The notes under the pieces were generated by a model, which was not told the DNA's origin, did not search any database, and was given only the letters and a program-made list of their open reading frames with translations. A stretch of DNA of 20,272 bases, taken from positions 1 to 20,272 of the forward strand of contig DJNY01000134.1 of assembly GCA_002441865.1 (NCBI GenBank), in the 5' to 3' direction. Origin of the DNA: Lachnospiraceae bacterium UBA6452. Its GTDB lineage: Bacteria; Bacillota; Clostridia; Lachnospirales; Lachnospiraceae. Made by a program: the position numbers and the translations under genes. This document shows, one piece after another, positions 7,208 to 14,808 of the stretch. Position 1 is the stretch's first letter; the number at the start of each line of letters is the position of its first letter.

Positions 7208-8569
7208 ATGACAAGTAATGCGATCAGTAATCTCGCAGGAACAACAGGGTATCAGGCAAATGCGCCAAAGACACAGCAGAGTGCAGAGCAGAGCTTTTCT
7301 GATATGCTCAGGCAGACAGCACCGGTCGTGCAGAATATGGCAGAAAATGTGCAGCAGGCGGCACAGCCGGTAAAAGAGCAGCAGAAGCAGACGGATACCA
7401 GGCAGGCAGATACCGTAAATGAGTCCGATACACAGAATGTGCTAAAGCCCGAAAAAACGGAACCGGTGCAGCAGACGGAAGAGACTGATGCAGAACAGCC
7501 GAAGCAGGAAGAAGAAAACGGAGAACTGGATGCGGTGTTGCTTTCGAATGTCATGCAGCAGATCATGCAGCAGATCGCAGATCAGCTTGGCGTTTCGCAG
7601 GAAGAAGTCCTGCAGGCAATGGATACGCTGGGCATTTCCATGGAAGATCTTACCCAGAATATGGCAGCTTTGCTGACAGAGCTGACGGGTGCGGATCAGA
7701 TGGCGGTTCTGACAGATGAAACACTTTATGTGCAGGTCAGTGAGCTGACGGATGCGGTAGAGCAGACGATCGAAGAACTGGCAGACAGTCTGGGGATGGA
7801 CAAAGAACAGCTGACAGCCCTGTTACAGGAAAGCGTAAAGGAGTCGGAAGAACTGGCTATTGCAGCAGAACAGGAGCAGGCGATGCCGGTAAGTGATGTG
7901 CAGCAGGAAAGCACAGGTGATCAGGAAGTACAGACAGCTGCAGCCACGGATATCGAGGCAGAACAGCCGCATGAAGCGAAGCGAGATGAAAACAGTGATA
8001 TGCAGCAGCAGATGCAGGATATGCAGAAGCCGGCGGAAAATCTGCAGCAGACACAGAGCAGCGCAATGGCGGCAGAACAGCCGGCGCAGCGGTTTGATCT
8101 GCAGAAAACACAGGAGATCATCGATCAGATCGCTGATTATGTGAAGATCCATTCGAGCGAAAAGCTCACTTCAATGGAAATCGAGTTAAATCCTGCAAGC
8201 CTTGGCAGTGTAAATCTGCATGTGTCCTCAAAGGGCGGTGTGATCAGCGCACAGCTGTATGTACAGGATGAAGCAGTCAGGGCGGCGCTTGAGAGCCAGG
8301 TAACAGCACTGAAGGAGTCACTGGAAGCACAGGGCATGAAAGTGGATGCCATTGAGATCACAGAACACAGCCACCAGCTGGAGCAGAATCTGGATCAGGG
8401 CGGTGAGCGGCAGGAAAGTGCAAAGGCGCAGAAAAAACCGGGCAGAAGACTTTTGAATCTGGATGAACTTCCGGAAGAGGAAGCCTGTGAAGAAGAAATG
8501 ACACAGGCAGAAAAACTGCAGATTGAAATGATGCGGATGGGCGGTAATAAACTGAACTTCCAGGTATAA
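7208..8569 (+). CDS. fliK: Flagellar hook-length control protein FliK
   Basis: This 453-residue protein has the FliK layout: a long Gln/Glu/Ala-rich low-complexity N-terminal part (about 1-300), serving as the molecular ruler, and a compact C-terminal domain (about 305-390). The key segment there is LTSMEIELNPASLGSVNLHV followed by SAQLYVQDEAVRAALESQ, the conserved Flg_hook domain. That domain contacts FlhB to switch export from hook to late substrates. A strong GGAAAGGAGGAG (7192-7203) precedes the ATG. It lies upstream of flgD and flgE, whose assembly it controls. The tail after residue 395 is charged and not conserved. Confidence 0.93.
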   Translation: MTSNAISNLAGTTGYQANAPKTQQSAEQSFSDMLRQTAPVVQNMAENVQQAAQPVKEQQKQTDTRQADTVNESDTQNVLKPEKTEPVQQTEETDAEQPKQEEENGELDAVLLSNVMQQIMQQIADQLGVSQEEVLQAMDTLGISMEDLTQNMAALLTELTGADQMAVLTDETLYVQVSELTDAVEQTIEELADSLGMDKEQLTALLQESVKESEELAIAAEQEQAMPVSDVQQESTGDQEVQTAAATDIEAEQPHEAKRDENSDMQQQMQDMQKPAENLQQTQSSAMAAEQPAQRFDLQKTQEIIDQIADYVKIHSSEKLTSMEIELNPASLGSVNLHVSSKGGVISAQLYVQDEAVRAALESQVTALKESLEAQGMKVDAIEITEHSHQLEQNLDQGGERQESAKAQKKPGRRLLNLDELPEEEACEEEMTQAEKLQIEMMRMGGNKLNFQV

Positions 8570-8585
8570 AAGAAAGGAGAGAATC

Positions 8586-9305
8586 ATGGGCGTAGCAGCA
8601 ATCGTAGAAGACGGCAAGATCACGAATGCTACATCGACAGCAAACAAAAAGGAAAAATCTTCCACCCTTGGCAAAGATGATTTCTTACAGCTTTTAGTAG
8701 CGCAGATGCAGTATCAGGATCCGCTTGAGCCGACTTCCAACACAGAATACATAGCACAGTATGCAACGTTCTCGGAAGTGGAACAGATCCAGAATATGAG
8801 CAAGAGCATGGATCTGAGCAGAGCTTCCAGTCTTGTCGGTCAGACCGTACAGATCACTTCCACAGATGACAACGGCAGGGAAACGACCAAGATGGGTAAA
8901 GTGGATTACGTAAAATATGAGAACGGAAAAGCGATGGTTTCCATTGATGAAGAACTGTATTCCCTGGATGATGTGACTTATGTATGCGATCAGGATTATC
9001 TGACAGCTTTCGGACTGGCACAGACACTTGTATCTGATATGGCAAAACTTCCGAAGGTCGAACAGGTAACGGCATCTGATAAAGAATCGGTCGAAAAGGT
9101 TCTGAAACAATATGATGATATGAACGATTATCAGAAGACATTCCTGTCAAAAACAGTGATCAGTTCATTGGAAGAATATCGTAAGAAACTGGCTGAGATT
9201 TCCGGTGAAAATAAAACAGATGACACGGACAAGACAGACAGCGATAAAAAGGACGATGCAGGAAAGACAGACGGCGGTGACAATGATACAGCACAGGGTG
9301 TATAG
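8586..9305 (+). CDS. flgD: Flagellar hook assembly (cap) protein FlgD with C-terminal extension
   Basis: This 239-residue protein is the scaffold that caps the growing hook. The diagnostic N-terminal motif is LGKDDFLQLLVAQMQYQDPL (residues about 27-46), followed by EPTSNTEYIAQYATFSEVEQ and the VGQTVQ segment. A beta-rich middle runs to about residue 150. Unusually, residues about 157-205 form a predicted helical segment (YDDMNDYQKTFLSKTVISSL near 175-194) resembling short helical repeats in Firmicutes surface proteins. The last 34 residues are an Asp/Lys/Gly/Thr-rich tail. A good AAGGAGA site (8574-8580) precedes the ATG. It lies between fliK and a conserved small operon gene. Confidence 0.93.
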   Translation: MGVAAIVEDGKITNATSTANKKEKSSTLGKDDFLQLLVAQMQYQDPLEPTSNTEYIAQYATFSEVEQIQNMSKSMDLSRASSLVGQTVQITSTDDNGRETTKMGKVDYVKYENGKAMVSIDEELYSLDDVTYVCDQDYLTAFGLAQTLVSDMAKLPKVEQVTASDKESVEKVLKQYDDMNDYQKTFLSKTVISSLEEYRKKLAEISGENKTDDTDKTDSDKKDDAGKTDGGDNDTAQGV

Positions 9306-9320
9306 AAGCGGAGGCGGAAT

Positions 9321-9710
9321 ATGAGTATACAGATAAACCCATACATATCCGCTTTGCAGGAAGTACAGAAAACACCGGCCCTGCAGACGCAGAAAAAAAG
9401 CGGAACAGACAGTTTTGGAGCGCTGCTGGAAGAAAAACAGAAACAGCTTGATACACAGACTGTCAGATTTTCCAAACATGCGGCAAACAGGTTATCGGAA
9501 AGAAATATCAATCTTTCGGAAGGACAGCTGAAGCGTCTGAGCGAAGGCATGGATAAGGCAAGCGGAAAAGGAATCAAAGAACCTCTTGTGCTGATCGACA
9601 ATCTGGCGTTTATCGTCAGTACAGGATCCAGAACCGTGATCACGGCGACAAGCCAGGATCAGACACAGGAAAACATATTTACAAATATTGACGGTACCGT
9701 AATCAATTAG
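9321..9710 (+). CDS. Small flagellar operon protein, TIGR02530-like, function unknown
   Basis: This 129-residue protein is recognised by the core FSKHAANRLSERNINLSEGQ, then LKRL, followed by IKEPLVLIDNLAFIVS and a TVITA segment. This pattern is typical of the small 'flagellar operon protein' family (TIGR02530) found between flgD and flgE in many Clostridia and other bacteria. Its role is not established; the position suggests hook assembly. The N-terminal 50 residues are polar and variable. There is no signal peptide or membrane helix. GGAGG at 9310-9314 provides a ribosome site 15 bp after the flgD stop. The family assignment is from memory of the motif. Confidence 0.85.
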   Translation: MSIQINPYISALQEVQKTPALQTQKKSGTDSFGALLEEKQKQLDTQTVRFSKHAANRLSERNINLSEGQLKRLSEGMDKASGKGIKEPLVLIDNLAFIVSTGSRTVITATSQDQTQENIFTNIDGTVIN

Positions 9711-9733
9711 CCGGACCTTACAGGAGGCTATCA

Positions 9734-9755
9734 GTTCCTGAATGACAGAAGGAAC
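9734..9755 (+). other. Small inverted repeat in the flgE leader
   Basis: GTTCCT (9734-9739) and AGGAAC (9750-9755) flank a 10-nt loop in the 74-bp gap before flgE. An unused AGGAGG (9722-9727) with no start codon at a usable distance lies just upstream. There is no T-run. It could be a processing or stability element for the abundant hook message; the evidence is weak. Confidence 0.3.
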
Positions 9756-9784
9756 GAAAACGTACCACAAGGAGGTCATTTACT

Positions 9785-11416
9785 ATGATGAGATCACTCT
9801 ACTCTGGTGTATCAGGTCTGAAGACACACCAGACAAAAATGGATGTTATTGGTAATAACATCGCAAACGTAAACACGACTGCATTCAAATCACAGTCCAT
9901 TACATTTTCAGAACTGATGTATCAGACAACACAGGCAGCATCCGGGGCCAATGCGCAGACAGGTAAGGCAGGTACCAATGCCCGTCAGATCGGTCTTGGT
10001 GTAAAATCAGGTGCGATCACAGCTGCTGTGGAAACACCGGGTTCTTCCCAGTCAACAGGAAATCCGTTTGATATCAAACTGACAGGTAATTCTTTCTTTA
10101 TCGTCAGCGACGGATCATCCAACTACTTTACAAGAGACGGCTCTTTCTATGTAGACGGACAGGGTAACCTGGCAATGAGCTCAAACGGTTATACCGTACA
10201 GGGCTGGGGCGTGGACAATGGCAAGATCGTCAGAGATACAGTCAGCCCGCTTCGTATCATGAGCTCCGATAACATGACATATCCGCCGGAAGCAACCACA
10301 CAGGCACATGTATCCGGTATTGTAGATAAGAACGATACTTCCGTCAGCTCAGAAGCAGGCAAGATCATCAGCATCAGCTTCTTTGATAACCGCGGCTATT
10401 CCTATACAGCAAAGCTTTCCATGAAGGCAACGGCGGCAGAAGGACAGTATACGGTAGAACTGACAGATATTCTTGATTCCAAGGGAAATGCGATCGATAA
10501 GACAAATATCAAGCTTGGTTCTGTCAGAAATGTGGCAGAGAGCAAAAAACTTTCCCTGGCAAACGGCTGCAGCGTCAATGGTACAACACTGACTTATCTG
10601 GACGAGGCAGGACAGAATCAGACGATAGATCTGAGCGGAAATCTGACAGATGCACAGAAGCAGATCCTGGCAGAGTCCTACGGCTTTACTTCCTACGATG
10701 AAATGGCAAAACTGTATGTGACAGGAGCGGACGGAACTGTTACAACGCTTGGTGCACATCTGGACGGCGGTACATTTGCACAGGTGATCAGTCAGGCTGA
10801 TGGCAGCATTGCAACAGACGGAAAACAGATCACCGGTGGTATTATCCAGTATAATACGGCAACAGGTGAGATCCAGAGCGTGAACGGACTGACAAATAAC
10901 CTCAATCTGGTACTGGATTTTGGAGATCAGCCGGGTAGTGCCTTTGAAAATATCACGATCGATTTTTCGCCGTCTTCCAACTACAATAACAACGGAACAA
11001 GTACCATCAGCGGTGATTACGGTGATGTGGACGGAAAAGGAACCGGTAGAAAACTTGGTGAAATGACAGGTATTTCCATCCAGACAGACGGTATGATCTA
11101 TGCAGCATATGACAACGGCATGACAAAGCTGCTGGGTCAGATCGCGGTTGCAAGTTTTGCAAATCCGTCCGGTCTGCAGAAGGAAGGCGACAACCTGTAT
11201 TCCGCAACCTTAAACTCCGGACAGTTTGACGGCATCGGCATGGATGTTACAAGTGACGGCGGTTATATGACAACAGGTGTTCTGGAAATGAGTAACGTGG
11301 ATCTTTCTTCTGAGTTTACGGAAATGATCACAACACAGAGAGGTTTCCAGGCAAACTCCCGGATCATTACGGTTTCCGACACGCTGCTGGAAGAACTTGT
11401 CAATCTGAAGAGATAA
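9785..11416 (+). CDS. flgE: Flagellar hook protein FlgE
   Basis: This 543-residue axial protein polymerises into the universal-joint hook. The N-terminal D0 region (RSLYSGVSGLKTHQTKMDVI, then GNNIANVNTTAFKSQ) and the C-terminal D0 region (SSEFTEMITTQRGFQANSRI, then ITVSDTLLEELVNLKR) are classic for FlgE. The middle (about 150-450) is longer than the roughly 400-residue enterobacterial protein and adds variable outer domain sequence, as is common in Clostridia. Tandem ATGs at 9785 and 9788 are both possible starts; the strong AAGGAGGT (9769-9776) suits either. It is the last gene before a terminator. Confidence 0.96.
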   Translation: MMRSLYSGVSGLKTHQTKMDVIGNNIANVNTTAFKSQSITFSELMYQTTQAASGANAQTGKAGTNARQIGLGVKSGAITAAVETPGSSQSTGNPFDIKLTGNSFFIVSDGSSNYFTRDGSFYVDGQGNLAMSSNGYTVQGWGVDNGKIVRDTVSPLRIMSSDNMTYPPEATTQAHVSGIVDKNDTSVSSEAGKIISISFFDNRGYSYTAKLSMKATAAEGQYTVELTDILDSKGNAIDKTNIKLGSVRNVAESKKLSLANGCSVNGTTLTYLDEAGQNQTIDLSGNLTDAQKQILAESYGFTSYDEMAKLYVTGADGTVTTLGAHLDGGTFAQVISQADGSIATDGKQITGGIIQYNTATGEIQSVNGLTNNLNLVLDFGDQPGSAFENITIDFSPSSNYNNNGTSTISGDYGDVDGKGTGRKLGEMTGISIQTDGMIYAAYDNGMTKLLGQIAVASFANPSGLQKEGDNLYSATLNSGQFDGIGMDVTSDGGYMTTGVLEMSNVDLSSEFTEMITTQRGFQANSRIITVSDTLLEELVNLKR

Positions 11417-11443
11417 ATTTAACAAATGACATCAAATATTCTG

Positions 11444-11476
11444 AAAGCCTCTGTACCTTGTGTACAGGGGCTTTTT
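11444..11476 (+). terminator. Rho-independent terminator after flgE
   Basis: A 13-bp stem (AAAGCCTCTGTAC at 11444-11456 with GTACAGGGGCTTT at 11462-11474, one T-G wobble) closes a 5-nt loop and runs into TTTTT at 11472-11476, 28 bp after the flgE stop. It ends the flgB-to-flgE transcription unit, at least in part. Confidence 0.9.
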
Positions 11477-11655
11477 ATGGGTCATGGCACATTCTTTATT
11501 ACAATATAAGGGTAATATTTGTAAAAAAGAAACTATATTTAGGTGGTTTAGAAATACAAAAAGGCATAGACAAGATACAAAAAATTTAGTAGAATTGGTT
11601 AGTAAGATTAGAAATATGTATGTACATACATATAAAAAGTGGGTAGGTGAAAAAA
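11477..11655 (+). promoter_or_regulatory. AT-rich spacer, presumed promoter region of motA operon
   Basis: This stretch is visibly more AT-rich than the coding regions and holds no supported gene. TATAAG at 11505-11510 and TTGGTT at 11595-11600 with TATGTA at 11619-11624 (18-nt spacing) are weak sigma-A-like elements. No sigma-28 match is visible. The 9-mer TTAGAAATA occurs twice (11548-11556, 11608-11616). Because a terminator precedes it, a promoter for motA onward is expected here; which element serves is undecided. Confidence 0.45.
11614..11633. promoter_or_regulatory. Perfect 20-bp palindrome upstream of motA
   Basis: ATATGTATGTACATACATAT reads identically on both strands, with no mismatch and no spacer. 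It lies 22 bp before the preferred motA start, between any upstream promoter and the ribosome site. It could be a dimeric regulator operator or an mRNA hairpin next to the Shine-Dalgarno. Confidence 0.55.
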
Positions 11656-12453
11656 TTGGATATAGCTTCCATTATCGGAATGGTCATGTGTGGCTTTTTC
11701 CTGATATACGGTATTTGTAGTGGTGATGACGGGGCTGCGGCACTTGGTAATTTCTATGATTTCTCGTCTATACTGATCACGTTTGGCGGTGCATTCTGTG
11801 CGACACTGGCAAGTTTTTCCATGTCGGATTTCCTTGCGGGGTTAAAGAGCTTTCTTCTGATCTTTAAAACGCCTGCACTGGATACGGCGCAGATCATTTC
11901 AAAAATAATAGAACTATCAAATGTAGCAAGAAAGGAAGGATTGCTTTCGTTGGAAGAGGCAGCAGCAGATCTGGATGATGCCTTTTTGAAGAAAGGAATC
12001 CTGTTGATCGTTGACGGAACAGATCCGGAGCTTGTCCGTGGCATCATGGATACGGAGCTGGGCAGCATCGATGCAAGACATAAGAAGCGGATCGGTTTCT
12101 GGGAAGCACTTGGTGGGATGGGGCCTGCCTGGGGTATGATCGGTACGCTGATCGGTCTGATCAACATGTTAAAGAACATGTCGGATGTCACATCGGTCGG
12201 ACCGAATATGTCGGTCGCCCTTGTTACAACGTTTTACGGTTCTGTGCTTGCCAACTGGCTTTGTACGCCGGTTGCATCAAAATTAAAGGCTGATAACGAG
12301 GCGGAGATCGAAGCAAAAGAGATCATGGTGGAAGGTCTGTTGTCTATTCAGGCCGGAGAAAATCCGCGTGTTATTGAGGAAAAACTGAAATCATTCCTTG
12401 CACCGAAGGACAGAACGACGATCGGAGAAGAGGAGGCGGAAGCAAATGGCTAG
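11656..12453 (+). CDS. motA: Flagellar motor stator protein MotA
   Basis: MotA forms the five-subunit collar of the ion-driven stator. I place the start at TTG 11656, giving MDIASIIGMVMCG, the normal MotA N-terminus (265 residues). The upstream GTG 11647 lies inside the ribosome site GTAGGTGA and would add three residues. Four membrane helices are visible at about 2-20, 35-55, 152-172 and 186-206. The last pair includes GPAWGMIGTLIGLINML with the conserved proline. The large cytoplasmic loop between helices 2 and 3 carries the charged residues that meet FliG. It is the first gene after the terminator and overlaps motB by 8 bp. Whether H+ or Na+ is used cannot be told. Confidence 0.95.
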   Translation: MDIASIIGMVMCGFFLIYGICSGDDGAAALGNFYDFSSILITFGGAFCATLASFSMSDFLAGLKSFLLIFKTPALDTAQIISKIIELSNVARKEGLLSLEEAAADLDDAFLKKGILLIVDGTDPELVRGIMDTELGSIDARHKKRIGFWEALGGMGPAWGMIGTLIGLINMLKNMSDVTSVGPNMSVALVTTFYGSVLANWLCTPVASKLKADNEAEIEAKEIMVEGLLSIQAGENPRVIEEKLKSFLAPKDRTTIGEEEAEANG

Positions 12454-13249
12454 GAAACGGCAGGAAGATCCGCCGAAGGGTTCCCCTGCATGGATGTCGA
12501 CATTCAGTGATCTGATGAATCTGCTCCTGTGCTTCTTCGTCCTTTTGTTTTCCATGTCTACTGTAGATGCACAGAAATTTGAGGCGGTTGCAGCCTCCTT
12601 TTCACAGACATTCAGCATTTTTGATGCCGGAGCGACTGCGATCGGAGACGGTATTCTGATCAGCAACGGCGTCAGCCAGCTCAATGAGCTTGATGAATAC
12701 ATAAACAGTACAGGTAAATCGGCAGATACCGATACGAAGTCGGATACGCTTGAGGCATATCAGGCAGCTTCCATGGAGCAGGCGGAACAGATGGCAGAAA
12801 ATATTGAGGAAAGTCTGCAGGAAGACAGCGGAGAGTATAACAGTGATATTTCGGTTGATTTTACATCCCAGTATGTTTCACTGAATCTGAACGGTGCTTT
12901 TTTGTTTGATTCGGGCAGTGATCAGATCAGGGAAGAAGCAAAACCGCTTCTGGACAAAGTGGGGCAGATACTGGAGCGCTACGCAGACAGTACGATCGAG
13001 ATCGAAGGACATACGGATAATGTGCCGATCCATAATGCCAGATTTGCAAACAATGATGAGCTGTCAAGTTTCAGAGCACTTTCGGTATTTGACTATTTCA
13101 TGTCTACGACCACACTCGATCCGGCAAAGATCAAACATTCCGGACGCGGCGAGTATGTACCGGTTGCAGATAATGCAACGCCGGAAGGAAGAGCAAAGAA
13201 CCGGCGTGTAGAGATCAAGATCTATACAGAATTATCTGATTATGAATAA
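12446..13249 (+). CDS. motB: Flagellar motor stator protein MotB
   Basis: MotB anchors the stator to peptidoglycan and carries the ion-binding aspartate. The ATG at 12446 has AGGAGG at 12431-12436 and gives 267 residues; the frame extends upstream into motA but those residues (Arg/Lys-rich) are not MotB-like. The N-terminal segment SPAWMSTFSDLMNLLLCFFV contains Asp22, the expected ion-carrying residue, in the single membrane helix. The C-terminal OmpA-like domain (about 145-262) includes IEIEGHTDNVPI and GRAKNRRVEI, which bind peptidoglycan. It overlaps motA by 8 bp, coupling synthesis of the two partners. Confidence 0.96.
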   Translation: MARKRQEDPPKGSPAWMSTFSDLMNLLLCFFVLLFSMSTVDAQKFEAVAASFSQTFSIFDAGATAIGDGILISNGVSQLNELDEYINSTGKSADTDTKSDTLEAYQAASMEQAEQMAENIEESLQEDSGEYNSDISVDFTSQYVSLNLNGAFLFDSGSDQIREEAKPLLDKVGQILERYADSTIEIEGHTDNVPIHNARFANNDELSSFRALSVFDYFMSTTTLDPAKIKHSGRGEYVPVADNATPEGRAKNRRVEIKIYTELSDYE

Positions 13250-13263
13250 AAGGGAGTTTTAAA

Positions 13264-13779
13264 ATGAAAAAGAATTTAATGTCAGTTCTGATTCTGGCAC
13301 TTCTGATCGTCAATATTGTACTGACTGCAATTACGATGATCAGCGTGACATCGACAAACAAAAAGACTGCAGCAGTGGTAAACAGCATTGCCACTGTTCT
13401 GAATCTGGAGCTGAATACAAGCGGAGAGGATACGGCGGAAACTGCAGTATCCATTGATGATACGGTAGTATATAATATTGAAGACTCCATGACAATCCCG
13501 CTTCGCAAAGGTGAGGACGGTAAGGATCATTATGCACTTGTTTCCGTATCTCTTGCCATGAATAAAAAGGACAAGGATTATGAGACATACGGAGCAAAGG
13601 TCGCAGATAATGAAAGCCTGATCAAAGGTGAGATCGTAGAAGCGTTTGGCAGTTATACGATGGAACAGATCCAGGCAGACTCTGATGTTGTCAGAGAAGA
13701 TATACTGGCAAGAATCCAGGGACTTTACAATTCAAAGTTTATTTATAAAGTAACATTCCGCGATATTATCATCCAGTAG
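13264..13779 (+). CDS. fliL: Flagellar basal-body-associated protein FliL
   Basis: This 171-residue, single-pass membrane protein has a helix at about residues 6-28 (MSVLILALLIVNIVLTAITM) and an extracytoplasmic domain. It ends in EDILARIQGLYNSKFIYKVT followed by FRDIIIQ, matching the FliL C-terminus. FliL rings surround the stator and modulate its activity, which fits its place between motB and fliM. AAAGGGAG (13249-13256) precedes the ATG 14 bp after motB. The sequence of FliL is generally weakly conserved, so context adds much to the call. Confidence 0.9.
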   Translation: MKKNLMSVLILALLIVNIVLTAITMISVTSTNKKTAAVVNSIATVLNLELNTSGEDTAETAVSIDDTVVYNIEDSMTIPLRKGEDGKDHYALVSVSLAMNKKDKDYETYGAKVADNESLIKGEIVEAFGSYTMEQIQADSDVVREDILARIQGLYNSKFIYKVTFRDIIIQ

Positions 13780-13810
13780 TCTGGTGAAAGAAATGACATG
13801 GGTCATGACA

Positions 13811-13818
13811 GGAGGTGA
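13811..13818 (+). promoter_or_regulatory. Shine-Dalgarno for fliM containing a decoy GTG
   Basis: GGAGGTGA at 13811-13818, with AGGAGG at 13810-13815, includes an in-frame GTG (13815). The GTG at 13824 is 8 nt beyond AGGAGG and gives the conserved FliM N-terminus, so this element sets the start at 13824. Confidence 0.75.
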
Positions 13819-13823
13819 GTCAG

Positions 13824-14804
13824 GTGGGAGAGGTTTTATCTCAAAATGAGATAGACAGTCTGCTGCAGGCACTTAGCACCGGCGAGCTGGATGTGGAAGA
13901 AATGAAAACGGCACCGGAGAAGTCGGTGAAGAATTACGACTTTAAAAGACCGGCAAAATTTTCAAAAGAGCATCTTCGTACGCTGGAAATCATATTTGAA
14001 CATTACGGACGGCTTCTTTCCACGAATCTTCCGGTTTATCTGCGAAAGACAGTACAGGTCAGTGTGGCGAGTTCCGAAACGGTTACTTTTTCGGAGTTTA
14101 CAAATGCGCTGAGCAATCCGGTTGTACTGGGTATCATTAATTTTGCACCGCTGGTGGGAGATATTATTCTGGAGCTTTCCACAAATATAGGCTTTGCAAT
14201 TCTGGATCGTATGCTGGGAGGCGCCGGGAAACCGCTGGAGAAGAACAGGGAGTTTTCGGAGATCGAACTGTCGATCCTTGATAAGATCATGGTCACCTGT
14301 ATGCAGCTTTTACGGGAACCGTGGAAAAATGTAGTGGATCTGGATCCGTTTATGGAACGGATCGAGACAAATGCACAGTTTGCACAGATCATAGCCCCGA
14401 ATGAAATGATCGCGATCGTGACATTAAATATCAAGATCGGCGATGTGGAAGGGTATATGAATGCATGTCTTCCTTATATCACACTGGAAGATATCATGGA
14501 TAAATTAAATACGAAATTCTGGTTCTCTACGATGCAGAATGCAAGCGGAGAGAATTATGCAGAATATATCAGTTCAATGATCAAGAGGACTGAGATCCCG
14601 GTCAAAGCAGTGCTTGGAAAGAGCATTGTTTCCGTTATGGATTTTGCCGGATTACAGGTCGGAGATGTCATCCGGCTTGATTCCAAGGTGGACGATGAAA
14701 TGGAAGTTTACGTTGGTAATATTAAAAAATTCACTGCGTTACCCGGTACAAGCAAGGATAATTACGCTGTACGGATCACGTCAGTTGTCAGAGAGGAGGA
14801 ATAA
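13824..14804 (+). CDS. fliM: Flagellar motor switch protein FliM
   Basis: FliM is the C-ring protein that binds CheY-P and switches rotation. I use GTG 13824, giving MGEVLSQNEIDSLLQALSTG, nearly the same as the Bacillus subtilis start (326 residues); GTG 13815 lies inside the ribosome site. The N-terminal LSQNEIDSLL helix is the CheY-P binding site. A middle CheC-like domain (about 45-235) lacks catalytic residues, as expected. A C-terminal SpoA domain (about 245-326) pairs with FliY. fliY begins 4 bp after the stop, consistent with balanced production of the two C-ring proteins. Confidence 0.96.
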   Translation: MGEVLSQNEIDSLLQALSTGELDVEEMKTAPEKSVKNYDFKRPAKFSKEHLRTLEIIFEHYGRLLSTNLPVYLRKTVQVSVASSETVTFSEFTNALSNPVVLGIINFAPLVGDIILELSTNIGFAILDRMLGGAGKPLEKNREFSEIELSILDKIMVTCMQLLREPWKNVVDLDPFMERIETNAQFAQIIAPNEMIAIVTLNIKIGDVEGYMNACLPYITLEDIMDKLNTKFWFSTMQNASGENYAEYISSMIKRTEIPVKAVLGKSIVSVMDFAGLQVGDVIRLDSKVDDEMEVYVGNIKKFTALPGTSKDNYAVRITSVVREEE

Positions 14805-14808
14805 ATAA

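Noticed and set aside
10265..10272. TCCGATAA inside flgE, similar to a sigma-28 -10 element
   Set aside because: No TAAA-like -35 is found 15 nt upstream (CCCG instead), and it lies in the middle of a coding region.
11460..11720. Plus-strand open frame of 86 codons in the flgE-motA gap
   Set aside because: It starts inside the terminator stem and runs out of frame into motA; the predicted protein has no family resemblance and does not look like SwrD.
12398..12445. Upstream extension of motB from TTG 12398
   Set aside because: The added 16 residues are an Arg/Lys-rich readout of motA codons; ATG 12446 has a proper AGGAGG and gives a normal MotB N-terminus.
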